From positions 62,001-126,000 of the forward strand of contig JACCLO010000017.1 of assembly GCA_029448655.1 (NCBI GenBank): DNA of 64,000 nucleotides, given 5' to 3'. This document shows, piece after piece, positions 42,957 through 52,740 of the stretch. The stretch's first letter is position 1. Every line of letters begins with the position of its first letter. The notes under the pieces were generated by a model that saw only the letters and a list, made by a program, of their open reading frames with translations, was not told the DNA's origin and ran no database searches. Made by a program: the position numbers and the translations under genes. The stretch comes from Wolfiporia cocos. Its lineage: Eukaryota; Basidiomycota; Agaricomycetes; Polyporales; Phaeolaceae.

Positions 42957-43785
42957 TTATGTAGATGATGGATGAGAATAAGCCAAGGAGATTTGCAGAA
43001 ATAGCTCAGCATCCTCAGCCACAAAGCGGACCCATTTTCTGCCTGAACTTGAGGGCCCTGGAGCAGATTCATCACCCAGGTCCGCAGACTTATCAATGGC
43101 CCGTGTCTTCCGCTTATTCACTTTTCGTGTCTGGCGCATTGCAGATTTTACTGTTCTTGACGGAGCCGCGGCCGCGGCGGTCTCGGCTGAGGTTGATGGC
43201 AGCAGAACAGCCGGGTCGAAGCTCCATTCTGGATAGTCCGGCTTTGAGGTGGCGGTCTCGGCAGTCGCGGTTGAGGTATTGCGGAGGAGAACTGATGGAT
43301 CAAAGTTCCACTCTGGATATTCTGCACGTGAAGCGGGTGCTGTAGTTGTTGCGGATGCCGCGGTGGCGAGGGTCGTGGAGGTCGCGAATATCGCGACCGC
43401 GGAGGTCGCGGCCGCGGAGGTCGCGGTCGCGGAGGTCGCGGTCGCGGAGGTCGCGGTCGCGGAGGTCGCGGTCGCGGAGGTCGCGGTCGCGGAGGTCGCG
43501 GTCGAGGTCGCGGGCAGCAGCACCGCTGTGTTGAAACCCCAAGCTGGATAGTGTGGGTTTTCTGTGAATATAGAAGTTTGAAATAGAAAGTTTTGAGCAA
43601 AAAAAATATGTACCTTCCTGCATCTCAATGTCTTCATTTTCTTGAGGTTCTTGACTGTTTTGTGTGGGTGATGCCCCTTCTTCCAGTAGGGAGTCCCGCA
43701 CTGCACTGGTGCGAAAGTGTAAGAACTTGAAGGGCATCGGGTACTGGGGAACTGGAGAGGGACTGAGCTGTTTTGATGGGTTCAT
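42957..43785 (-). CDS. Gene Z: hypothetical protein with three YPxWxFxxxVLL motifs
   Basis: Two exons on the minus strand (43785-43614 and 43561-42957, intron 52 nt, GT-AG) give 258 aa. The protein has HYPAWGFNTAVLL, EYPEWNFDPSVLL and DYPEWSFDPAVLL, separated by Thr/Ala/Ser-rich linkers. The longest linker, (SATAT)n, is encoded by GTCGCG array 8. A basic segment (RQTRKVNKRKTR) near residue 200 may be nuclear localisation. No known domain. It is divergent to gene W, with 347 bp between the starts. Confidence 0.7.
43165..43515 (-). repeat. GTCGCG array 8 (coding, gene Z exon 2)
   Basis: Dense GGTCGCGGTCGCGGA units at 43380-43510, with looser units to 43165; read as Ala/Thr/Ser repeats in gene Z. 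Confidence 0.93.
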
Positions 43786-44132
43786 GTTGGGGTGAGGGTG
43801 GGCGGGAAAGAATATAGTCGCGGCAACAAGATATAATTGATACGGGTAGTTCCATAGAAGAACAGAAGCACAGAAGGGCAGCGTGAGAACAGAAGTGATC
43901 ATGTGCTACGTAGACGCCGGCGCACTAATGAAATGTCCCGAAACGGAGATTAAGCGCTTCTCGGGCCGGCTCCCGGATGTGCCATGAGGCCGCGAGATAT
44001 ATATCAACAGCTCGCGACTCGCGACTCCAACGGCTCAACTTCGAACCATCACCCCACTTTTCGTCTCGCGCTCGCACTCGCTCCGCTCCTCCCATATCCA
44101 CTAGCTTTTTCTTGAAAGCCTCACAAATCACT
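43786..44132. promoter_or_regulatory. Divergent promoter region of genes Z and W
   Basis: 347 bp between two outward ATGs. A GATATATATC-like AT stretch lies at about 43995-44003. No other element identified. Confidence 0.4.
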
Positions 44133-47100
44133 ATGTCAGACAACCAGTTGATGAACACCGCCAACAGAATGATCGCCCGTGCAGTTGCGGCGCTCAGGGC
44201 GGCTCCTGAGAGCATGGAGGGGGAGGACTACACCCAGTGGCAGACCAAGTTCATGGAAGAGCTTGTAAGTGATATCATTCTCTGAAACCATTCAAGGAAG
44301 CTGAGGCATGACCCTTCAGGCATTCAACATGGGAAACTTTCCCTATAAGGTATTCGAGCTCGGGTACAGGCTACCCGAGCTATACGGCAGCATGGTGGCG
44401 GAGTATACACAGGTGAGGAATGATGGGGAGGAATTCAACAAGATTCGTGTCCACGAAGGCGACACGAGGATTGCGAGTATCAAGAATCTTGCGCCAACAG
44501 TAGACCCCACCAGACCCCTCCCAGTTGTGGAGGACTTGGGGCCTAACCAGTGGTGGACAGCAGGTATGTAGTAACTCAAAAATTTTCTTATTTACAATAA
44601 TTGAGAATGTTCGCAAAAAAGACAATACATTGACTGAGGCAGAGGGCAGCTCGACCGCCCAGCATGCAACCAAAAAGAGAGGTCGGGAGGACTCGGACGA
44701 GGAGAGCACGGAGAAGGAGGGTGGAAAGGACGATGGGTTGGGAGGAGATGAGGAGGAGGATCATGGTCGCAGAGGGAGCGAAGATGACCAGCAAGGTCGC
44801 GAGACCAGTCGCGAGCCTCGCGACAGTCGCGAGCCGAGTCGGGAGCCCCGTGATCGTCGCGAGCGGAGTCGCGGGCCTCGCGGCAGTCGTGAGAAAAGTC
44901 GCGACACTCGCGGCAGTCGCGAGAAAAGTCGTGACACTCGCGACCGTCGCGAGCCAGGTCGCAAGTCTCGCGACACCGCGACTTCGACAACTGTCGTGAG
45001 CCAGACACGGTCCAAGTCGGGAACAAGGCCACCAAAGCGCCAGCGATCCATCCACCAGTCGCCATCAACTGCCCGACAGTCGTCGGACTCGGAGTCGGAC
45101 AGCCCCCCCCCAGCTCGCCATAGCCGTTCAAAAGGCTCCAACAAGGGGAAGAAGGCATCAAAACCCTCTGTGCTCAAAACTCCTAAGCCCAGGCCTAAGT
45201 TCTCAGATGAGGCAAAGTGCTCAGTAAGATCTTCGTCGGCTTGCAGATTTTTTGCTAACCTGATTTTCAGGTCTTACAATGTATAACATGCAGGACAGCA
45301 CCAACCGTATGCACTATCGACACCAATATACGAGCAAGATGTGAGCGCTGCACTACTAAAAGTCTTAAGTGTAGTCTTGTCCCCAAGGAGATCGAAGATG
45401 GAGAATTCGCCGCTATCACGGGGCAAGAAGTCTACGTGATTTCCCGCAAGTTTCAGAAGACGTATGAGGATGAAGCCAGCCGACCAGACAACTTTAATGA
45501 CCTCAAGGTGGTCTGCTACAACGCAGAGAAAAATGATTTCATTTTTGATAAGAGGACTCTTCTTTCTCAGAAGGAGAAGAAGCAGATCGCAAAAATTGGT
45601 GAGTCAGCATGCCATTATTTCTCATTTGGTACTGATTGTATTATAGTGGCGGAAAAAAATGCTGCTACCAAGGCTGGACACAAGAAGCGGTCAACCCGAG
45701 AAAAGCCAATGGAGAAAGATGCCAGCGAATCGGAGGAGGACGAAGAGAACGAGGAGGATCAGATGGGCAGGGAGGAGGAGGCGAAATCAGGGGGGGCTGA
45801 AACTGACGGTTCAGTTGCAGCCGCATTCCAGAGACTCCGGCACGGCGACGACACGGAGATGGATGGGGAGGGGGAAGCGGGCCCTTCGGCTGGCCCTTCG
45901 GCTGGTCCTTCTGCTGGCCCTTCAACCACACGACTGGCCGACAAGGGCAAACAGGTGCCCCGACGGTCGACGAGGGTGGCCGAGCGTGAGCGTCGTGAGG
46001 CCTCACAAGCTCCTCAAGCAAGTGTCCATGTTCAGGCAGAGCAGCCATCAGGTGAGCAAAAAAAAACTTAATTACTCTATTCTAATAAATAGCCTTCACA
46101 TATCTATATATAGCGGACAACGAGGGCGGGTACAGTCGCTACCGCAGCCAGGTGGGGGACGACCGGGACGAGCTGTTGAAGGCGGTCACTCAAATGAGTG
46201 GCATGCTTCACCAGCTCGTCCGTAAAGTGGACGTCCTCCAAGAGACTGTCCATGAGATGCAGGTGGGTCACGTAGGTCTGCAGGCGCAGCTTGAGGCCCT
46301 GCGACAGGTGGCGATGGGGGTGCCTCTCGCGACCTCCACGACCGTGGCCCCTGCACCTCTCGCGACCTCCGCGACCGCGGTCCCTTCGCTCCCCGCACCT
46401 CTCGCGACGCCGCCCCCCGTGTCTCTCGCGACGCCACCACCCGTGCATCTCGTGACGCCACCTGATGCTCCTCACATGCCCGATATGACTCTCGCGACCT
46501 CCGCGACCGCGGTCCCTTCGCTCCTGGCACCTCTCGCGACGCCGCCCCTCGTGTCTCTCGCAACGCTGCCACCCGTGCATCTCGTGACTCCACTTGATGC
46601 TTCTCACATGCCCGATGTGACTCTCGCGACCTCCGCGACTGCGGCCCCTGCAACTCTCGCGATCTCCGCGACCGCGGCCCCTGCACCTCTCGCGAACTCC
46701 GCGACCGCGGCCCCTGCACCTCTCGCGACCTCCGCGACCGCGGTCCCTTCACTCCCCGCACCTCTCGCGACGCCGCCCCCCGTGTCTCTCGCGACGCCAC
46801 CCCCCGTGCATCTCGTGACGCCACTTGATGCCTCTCACGTGCCCGATGTGACTCTCACGACCTCTGCGACTGCGGCCCCTGCACCTCTTGCGACCTCCGC
46901 GACCACGGTCCCTTCGCTCCCCGCACGTCTCGCAACACTGCCCCCCGCACATCTCGTGACACCGCCACCCATGCATTCCGCAACGCCACCTGATGCACCT
47001 GACGCGCCCGATGTGGCTCTCGTGACCACCGCGACCGTGGCACCTGTGCCTCTCGCGAACTCCGCGACCGTGACCCCCGTGCTTTCTGTGACTGGTAGCT

Positions 47101-47444
47101 CCATGACATCGTCCACACCAGCTTCTGTAGTCCATCCAGCCTCTGAACATGCACCCATGAACGATGCAACTGACGACACTGTGCACAATGAAGACGTCGG
47201 CCCCACTGTAAGTACCACCATTCCCCTCTCACTCTGCCCGCACATTCTAAAGTCGGTCTACGACTGGTCAGGACATTTCAATGGAAGATGATGACACCCA
47301 CTTGTCATCGCAACTGGATTCTCCTGTTGCCAGTGGGCAAGGTGAGCATTGGTACTCTGAGGAGGCTTAAAAAGGGGAATGCTCACCACCAATATCTTTA
47401 CAGGTGATGAGGACACAGATATGGATATGGGTGGGTCTGACTGA
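44133..47444 (+). CDS. Gene W: Zn2Cys6-like, coiled-coil, repeat-rich protein
   Basis: Eight exons with consistent GT-AG phase: 44133-44264, 44320-44563, 44643-45223, 45271-45598, 45647-46051, 46114-47207, 47272-47341, 47404-47444; 964 aa. Exon 3 encodes an acidic then Arg/Ser/Glu-Asp-rich tract (SREPRDSREPSREPRD) from array 9. Exon 4 has CITCRTAPTVC...CERCTTKSLKC, spacing CX2CX6CX9CX2CX6C, which fits a fungal zinc binuclear cluster, though here it is mid-protein instead of N-terminal. Exon 5 is acidic with a GPSA repeat. Exon 6 has a short coiled coil (LLKAVTQMSGMLHQLVRKVD) and then a long LATSATA-type repeat from array 10. Probably nuclear and DNA-binding; target unknown. Appears intact. 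Confidence 0.75.
44790..44990 (+). repeat. GTCGCG array 9 (coding, gene W exon 3)
   Basis: AGTCGCGAGCCTCGCGAC-type units of about 18-24 bp, read as Ser-Arg-Glu/Asp repeats. Confidence 0.88.
46320..47085 (-). repeat. GTCGCG array 10 (coding, gene W exon 6)
   Basis: CTCTCGCGACCTCCGCGACC-type units, with a higher-order duplication of about 120-180 bp (the block ending in GTGCATCTCGTGACGCCAC recurs three times). Confidence 0.9.
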
Positions 47445-47764
47445 GCAGTTCCAGTCAGCATACAACTGTATTACCTTTTGTTCATTGTATAAATGTATAA
47501 TATATGATTTTTTCATTGCTTCATTGTGAGGAGAAAATCAATTTGAACCAGACAAAGAAATAAACTGGAATGTAAGGCAACAGTTTTTGCTTCATCTTGG
47601 AACAGGTAAACTCAATGACATTTCAGCTGCTGCAGGCACAGCAGTCAGGTGTACATGTATGGATTTTGGAATTCATGTTGACAGTCATGAGACAAGCAAT
47701 GTCTATGAGTTGCTGGCTGTACCATTCATGGATGGAGAAATTGGACAGTGTCCTAATGGGCATA
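47445..47764. other. Region downstream of gene W
   Basis: AT-rich 3' flank of gene W to about 47560; beyond that only short overlapping ORFs of doubtful value. Confidence 0.4.
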
Positions 47765-47954
47765 TCATCTGCACCATCTCCTTTGGTGTCCCTGGCCACT
47801 AATGGTCTTGCCCAATACCATGAGGGAATTGTCTTCTATGGCTTCCTTGATGATATCCCTGGCATCTGGTAGATGTGTTGGGATACCTGATACACATAAA
47901 TTAAGAACTCACCATGGATAAATGTATCTGTACACTCCACATGAAGCATGATTG

Positions 47955-48653
47955 TGTCACAGATTTGGGACATGCCACTATTTTTCCCGTATTTTTACCT
48001 ATTTATCTGGTATTTCTACGACCTTGTAGACATTTACGCTGCTAAGCGCCCGTCTACACGTACACGCAACCAAACAACACGTACACAACGCGGTATACGT
48101 CCACTTGTCATAACAACACGTACATAACACGTTTGTACGCGTCAATGACTCAGCGGACTAACCTCCGGAGTCACGCGCCTTACTCATATCCCGGTACCGG
48201 GCTATGTCAGTACAATTGGATAAGCGGCCCGCTCGTTATCACATGCCAATGACCTTACGATTACTCATATCCCGATACCGGAATATAAGAATCACATGCA
48301 TGGCTTACTAACGTAGCTACAGCCACTTCCACAACATGGACCTACGGTCCAAACAAACGATCTTACTGGTGCGGCCATTACCGGCGCACATGATCTATTG
48401 TAGTTTACGACTTAACCATATTAGTTATGTCTGCGCACAGACCACCTTCATGTTTGGTTCCCTTACCGGTAACCAAACAAAGCATGTATATAAGTAGGGC
48501 TATCACTGCGGATAAGCCTTAGATTTGTTCTCTGCATTCGCACAGTCACATATCATCTCTGCTTGCGCCCACTAGTCTCCTCACCAACCTTCTGCAACTC
48601 CTTCAAGTCGCCTACAAGGTTATAGTGTGAGTCCCACAGTCTAGTCTGTGTCA
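47955..48653 (+). repeat. A3 5' LTR
   Basis: 699 bp, TGTCACAG to GTGTCA; TATATAAG near 48488, then the inverted repeat GGCT...AGCC, then the self-primer. Confidence 0.97.
48521..48531 (+). promoter_or_regulatory. A3 self-primer sequence and presumed transcript start
   Basis: AGATTTGTTCT, exact complement of 48656-48666. Confidence 0.8.
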
Positions 48654-48655
48654 TA

Positions 48656-48666
48656 AGAACAAATCT
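48656..48666 (+). promoter_or_regulatory. A3 primer-binding site (self-priming type)
   Basis: AGAACAAATCT, two bases inside the 5' LTR, complementary to 48521-48531. Confidence 0.82.
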
Positions 48667-49674
48667 CCCCCATACCCCCACCCTTGCGCTTGCGCTTGGG
48701 TCTGGGTTTCTATCCTACAGGGGCTATTACTTGTTGCTGCGCACATCCCTTTCTGCCTGACAAGGCGATTGGGGTGATAGTTGAGATCTGGGGGATACAT
48801 CGCCATTCTCGGCAGAGGATTGGCAACCAGGGAAGCCACACCGCCTTTTTAGGCAGGAGGCCTACCTAACCCGGACTCCAGGGTCAAGGAGACATGGTCC
48901 TCGCTGACAAGCTTGGACCATGCGCGGTTAAGACCCGCCTGTGGAGAAAAGGGGACGGTCTGCCTGTGTGCGCCCAACCCCCTGTCATGGCAAGCGTTGT
49001 TCAGCGCCCCATCACTATCCACAGGGTCATCATTATGATGGCATGGGAATTTTCCAAAGCCGCCTCCCAGGCGTAAGGGACCTGCTTTGAACCCGTTATG
49101 GGAAAAGCAGTGAGGGGGGTGACGTAAAAAATCACCCTGCCATAGGTCACTCGCGGTAGCCAATAGCATAAGCCCTCCGGGCAGCTCGGCGTGCGAACAT
49201 GGGTCAAACGGATTTGGGGCCCCATTGGAAGAGAAGCGCGTGGCCCACTCCTTCGGGATGTGGAGCGCTGCTGTCTCGCGATCTTAGATCGACAGTGGTT
49301 TTTTAGCCCTGATGTGACACCCATGTGGCTACAGACGGCAACCTCATTGTTGAAGCATGGACAGGCTAAGGGATGTAAAATCCCAGCCACTTTCCGGCAT
49401 CGTCCCTCCGGGGCGGCGTCGTGTATCCGAATCCCAATCATCTGACCCAGGAACCGGCCTGGCAGTCAGCAACTCTACCCCTGGAGTCGGCGCCTCTGAC
49501 CGATAGGGTCATGCGAATATCCGCGCCGTCTCGGCACAGGGTTTGCGCGCAACATAAGAGTAATTATGCCCCGTAGTACACCTTCTTTGCTCCTGAAAAG
49601 GAGTCCACTACCCTACCTTACATAATCCCTTTCATTCCTGTTCTTGGACGTATCACTGGGAAACTTCGTTTCTC
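48667..49674 (+). other. A3 5' leader, non-coding
   Basis: About 1 kb, strongly conserved with A1; several short upstream ATGs, no credible ORF. Confidence 0.6.
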
Positions 49675-50598
49675 ATGAAGGCTGCACTTTCTAGAATCAT
49701 GCCCCGCGTTACCCGTCGCACCCGTGGCTCCTCCACTGCCCCTTACGTCAAACCGGCGAAGCGGTCCCTTCTCAGCCGCATCGACACCGCCGACATTCCT
49801 CGGGCAGAGGACGTCACCTACACGCTTCCTGTAAAGGAAGATTACACTGGGAAACTCCATCTTTGGGAGATTCCCGTCCACATGCCAAAGCACATTGCTG
49901 AGGCTGGGAAACCCGCTCCTCGACCTCCCAAACCAGTTCCGCTCGCTAAGCGTATCTGGACAGAGGAAGAGAAGCTAGCCGCTTCCATTACCGCCATGGA
50001 AAACCTTATCGAACTCCGCGAACTCAACAAGCTCAAGCTCGCCCGCGATAAGCTGAATAAGCGAATCGCCGCCAAGCAAGCCGCCAAGGAAGCCAAGCAA
50101 GCAGCTTCTTCACTGGCCCTCCGTCTCTCCAGCCCGGCGGCCGGACCTTCCGTTCCGGCCAACCACAAGATTCTCGACCCTTCCCTCGTCTTCGGGAAGA
50201 AGAAGCCTCTCCAAGCATGCGACCAAGTTATTCCCATGCTAGAAGGCACTCTCACTCGTCTCACTCCTCTCGCCAACCACCCCCCTAATTACCCAGGCTT
50301 CCATATGGAAAACGACATGCGTTTCCATACTATGGTAGTAGAATTGGAGGACTTGGTGGATAACGTAAAGGATAGAGCGAGATGGGGGAGGATCACCAAT
50401 AGAGACTGGAGAATTATGAAAAAGTACTGTAAACAGCTCGGCAGTATTTCCTTTTTGGATTGGCGTACGGACTTAGCTCGTATCATAGCAGAATGCGTAG
50501 CGCTACAAATTTCTTTTGCCTTCGGTGTAACACCACCTGACAAGGTGGCAGGGCCCTCAACTACTTCGGTAGAAGAGGATATACTCGCGATTGTATAG
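49675..50598 (+). CDS. A3 ORF0, conserved protein of unknown function upstream of gag
   Basis: 307 aa, intact and only slightly different from A1 ORF0 (for example KLAASI for KLAQSI), consistent with constraint on the protein. Basic N-terminus, Lys/Ala-rich central helix (about 100-145) and helical C-terminal domain shared with B1. A stop-to-start gap of 150 nt separates it from gag. Role unknown. Confidence 0.92.
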   Translation: MKAALSRIMPRVTRRTRGSSTAPYVKPAKRSLLSRIDTADIPRAEDVTYTLPVKEDYTGKLHLWEIPVHMPKHIAEAGKPAPRPPKPVPLAKRIWTEEEKLAASITAMENLIELRELNKLKLARDKLNKRIAAKQAAKEAKQAASSLALRLSSPAAGPSVPANHKILDPSLVFGKKKPLQACDQVIPMLEGTLTRLTPLANHPPNYPGFHMENDMRFHTMVVELEDLVDNVKDRARWGRITNRDWRIMKKYCKQLGSISFLDWRTDLARIIAECVALQISFAFGVTPPDKVAGPSTTSVEEDILAIV

Positions 50599-50748
50599 TA
50601 GAAATACTATCATCTTTTAACTCTGAAATAGAGTGCGAGTGCGATCTATAACGAAAGTTGCAGTTTTCAAAAACCCAATCCCTTCTTAAGAATCCAAGAC
50701 AATGAGTAACCGGAAACTAACATTCGTCACAAACAGATTCACAAAAAA

Positions 50749-52740
50749 ATGTCTTCCACCTCCTCCGTCAGCACTCCCCTCGCTCCCCGCAAGATGCGCC
50801 TCCGCTCAGAAGGCCCGGTGACACCGGTGGCTGGTCCCTCGGGAACCCAGCAACTGGTGACGCTGGAGCACCTCAGCGAGGAAGAGGAAGAAGAAGAGGA
50901 AGAGGAAGTGCCGGAGTTCATTCCCCCGCAAAGGGAATCTCCGACCAACCCCATGGGTACACGCCCAGGCTCGCCCATTGCCGGATACCCCCCGGCTCGT
51001 CGCACCCGCCCCATCGGGCCCGCCACCACCCTGGAAATGGAATTTTCGGGGCCGACACGACAGACCAATGTCGCTGTCGAGAACAATCTCAAAGCGTACC
51101 TCCCTGAGGAGGAACACCACAAGGTGGATGGGTCCCTACATGGGCCAATCATTGACGCCGCCGTACAACGAAGTGCGGCCATCTCCCACGACACCACCGA
51201 CACCCTCGGTCGAATGGTGCACGCTCGCCTGGAGCGCATCCATGGACGAATCGACTCCCTGGTTGGGCAATCCAGGGCAATCGAACAGAAGGCCCAAGAC
51301 GAGCTACACAAAGCGGTCAATTCGGTCCGGAACGAGGTGCTGTCCACTCTGGTGGACCTCGGCAAGGAACTCCGACAGGAGTACACCGCCAAGTTCTCCG
51401 CAATGGAGAAGGAGCTCCGGAAGGACTACCGGTCCCGGCTGGACGACCTCGAGGATGCATTTGCCGAACGCATGGAGAAGGTTGACGAGGAACTCCGGAG
51501 GATTCGCAAGAATCCCTCCGTTCCCAACCCTCCCGGCGTCCGCACGCCACCGGAAGACTCAGCACCGGCCCCCGGCAATGCTCAAGCCCGTGCAGCCGAG
51601 GCCGCTGCCGCCGCACAAGCTGCAGCCGCTGCCGCAGCAGCCGTCGCCCCGCAGATTCCAGGTCTGCCTCAAAACCTGAAAATCCCCCCTCCCCCCGAAT
51701 TCTCTGGGTCATCTGGAAAGGTGACTGCGCAGGAATGGGTGGAGAAAATGGTCCTGTACTTCGGTACGCTCAGGGTCTACGACGACCATGACCGTATCAC
51801 CACGGCCCTCTTCCGCGTCACAGGGGACGCATACAAATTTTTCTCGCCTCTCATCAAGAAGGCAGGAAATGGTGAACCTCTCGGCACCTGGGAGGATTTC
51901 ACCAAATCCGTAATGGTGCAATATGGGAAGATGACGGATAAGGAGATAGCCAAGAAGGAAATTCGCGGCTACTACGGCACGAAGGGCAAGGAACTGGCAG
52001 AATCGAACTATTTCAATTACTGCGAACGGTTCCGCACCCTCGGCCGACTCTCCGAAACCGCCAACGAGACTCTGGTGTGGGAATTCACCGAGACTCTCCC
52101 GGAAAAGGTCAAGGACACCTTAAACGTCCTCGGCAAGACTCCGTTCTTCAAGGCCCCGACCGACATCGAGCCCCTCATCGACTTCGCTCTGGAAATGTAC
52201 CAAACGTCATATCCAGACAAGATCAAGGGGTCGATCTTCGAAAAGGCCGGCAAGAAGGACTCGGCACCTGCCGAAAAGAAGGAGACGTCCTCCGCTTCTG
52301 CAAAGAAGTCGGAGAAGAAAAAGGACAAGGGAAAGGCGCCCGCCAAAGCCCCCGCCGATACCGCCAACGCCGTCTGCACTTACTGCAAGCAGACGGGACA
52401 CTACTTCAACAAGTGTCCTAAGCTTGCGGCAGACAAGGCCGCGGGAACGTTCGTGCCTGCCGCTCAGCGGGCCGAACAACAAAGGGCGAAGGATGCAGCT
52501 GCCGCGTCTGGAAAGACCACGGCTGCTCCTTCGGGTAGTGGAAAGGGACAGGCTTCTGGCAAGAAGCCGTACTCGGCGCCCCCCGCGGATGGCAAGACGT
52601 ATCGTGCCCGAACAATCTGGGAAGAAGTGACGGCTGACTCAAGCTCAGCAGGACCCTCGGCCCCCGCCACCACCGTCGCCAATGTCGGGACCATCTCGGT
52701 TCCCCTCGCCCCAACCACACGTCTCGAAGACGTTCTGTGA
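50749..52740 (+). CDS. gag: A3 Gag polyprotein with CCHC zinc knuckle
   Basis: 663 aa, intact; the same plan as A1 Gag: acidic N-terminus, coiled coil about 165-260, Ala-rich linker, capsid-like region about 320-500, Lys-rich linker with a KAPAKAPA duplication absent from A1, and knuckle CTYCKQTGHYFNKC near 545. It ends CTG-TGA-A; the next frame (+1) is pol, overlapping from 52682. Confidence 0.96.
   Translation: MSSTSSVSTPLAPRKMRLRSEGPVTPVAGPSGTQQLVTLEHLSEEEEEEEEEEVPEFIPPQRESPTNPMGTRPGSPIAGYPPARRTRPIGPATTLEMEFSGPTRQTNVAVENNLKAYLPEEEHHKVDGSLHGPIIDAAVQRSAAISHDTTDTLGRMVHARLERIHGRIDSLVGQSRAIEQKAQDELHKAVNSVRNEVLSTLVDLGKELRQEYTAKFSAMEKELRKDYRSRLDDLEDAFAERMEKVDEELRRIRKNPSVPNPPGVRTPPEDSAPAPGNAQARAAEAAAAAQAAAAAAAAVAPQIPGLPQNLKIPPPPEFSGSSGKVTAQEWVEKMVLYFGTLRVYDDHDRITTALFRVTGDAYKFFSPLIKKAGNGEPLGTWEDFTKSVMVQYGKMTDKEIAKKEIRGYYGTKGKELAESNYFNYCERFRTLGRLSETANETLVWEFTETLPEKVKDTLNVLGKTPFFKAPTDIEPLIDFALEMYQTSYPDKIKGSIFEKAGKKDSAPAEKKETSSASAKKSEKKKDKGKAPAKAPADTANAVCTYCKQTGHYFNKCPKLAADKAAGTFVPAAQRAEQQRAKDAAAASGKTTAAPSGSGKGQASGKKPYSAPPADGKTYRARTIWEEVTADSSSAGPSAPATTVANVGTISVPLAPTTRLEDVL

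Noticed and set aside
47587..47872. Two overlapping plus-strand ORFs (71 and 91 aa)
   Set aside because: No family recognised, and a minus-strand spliced reading is at least as plausible; neither is firm.
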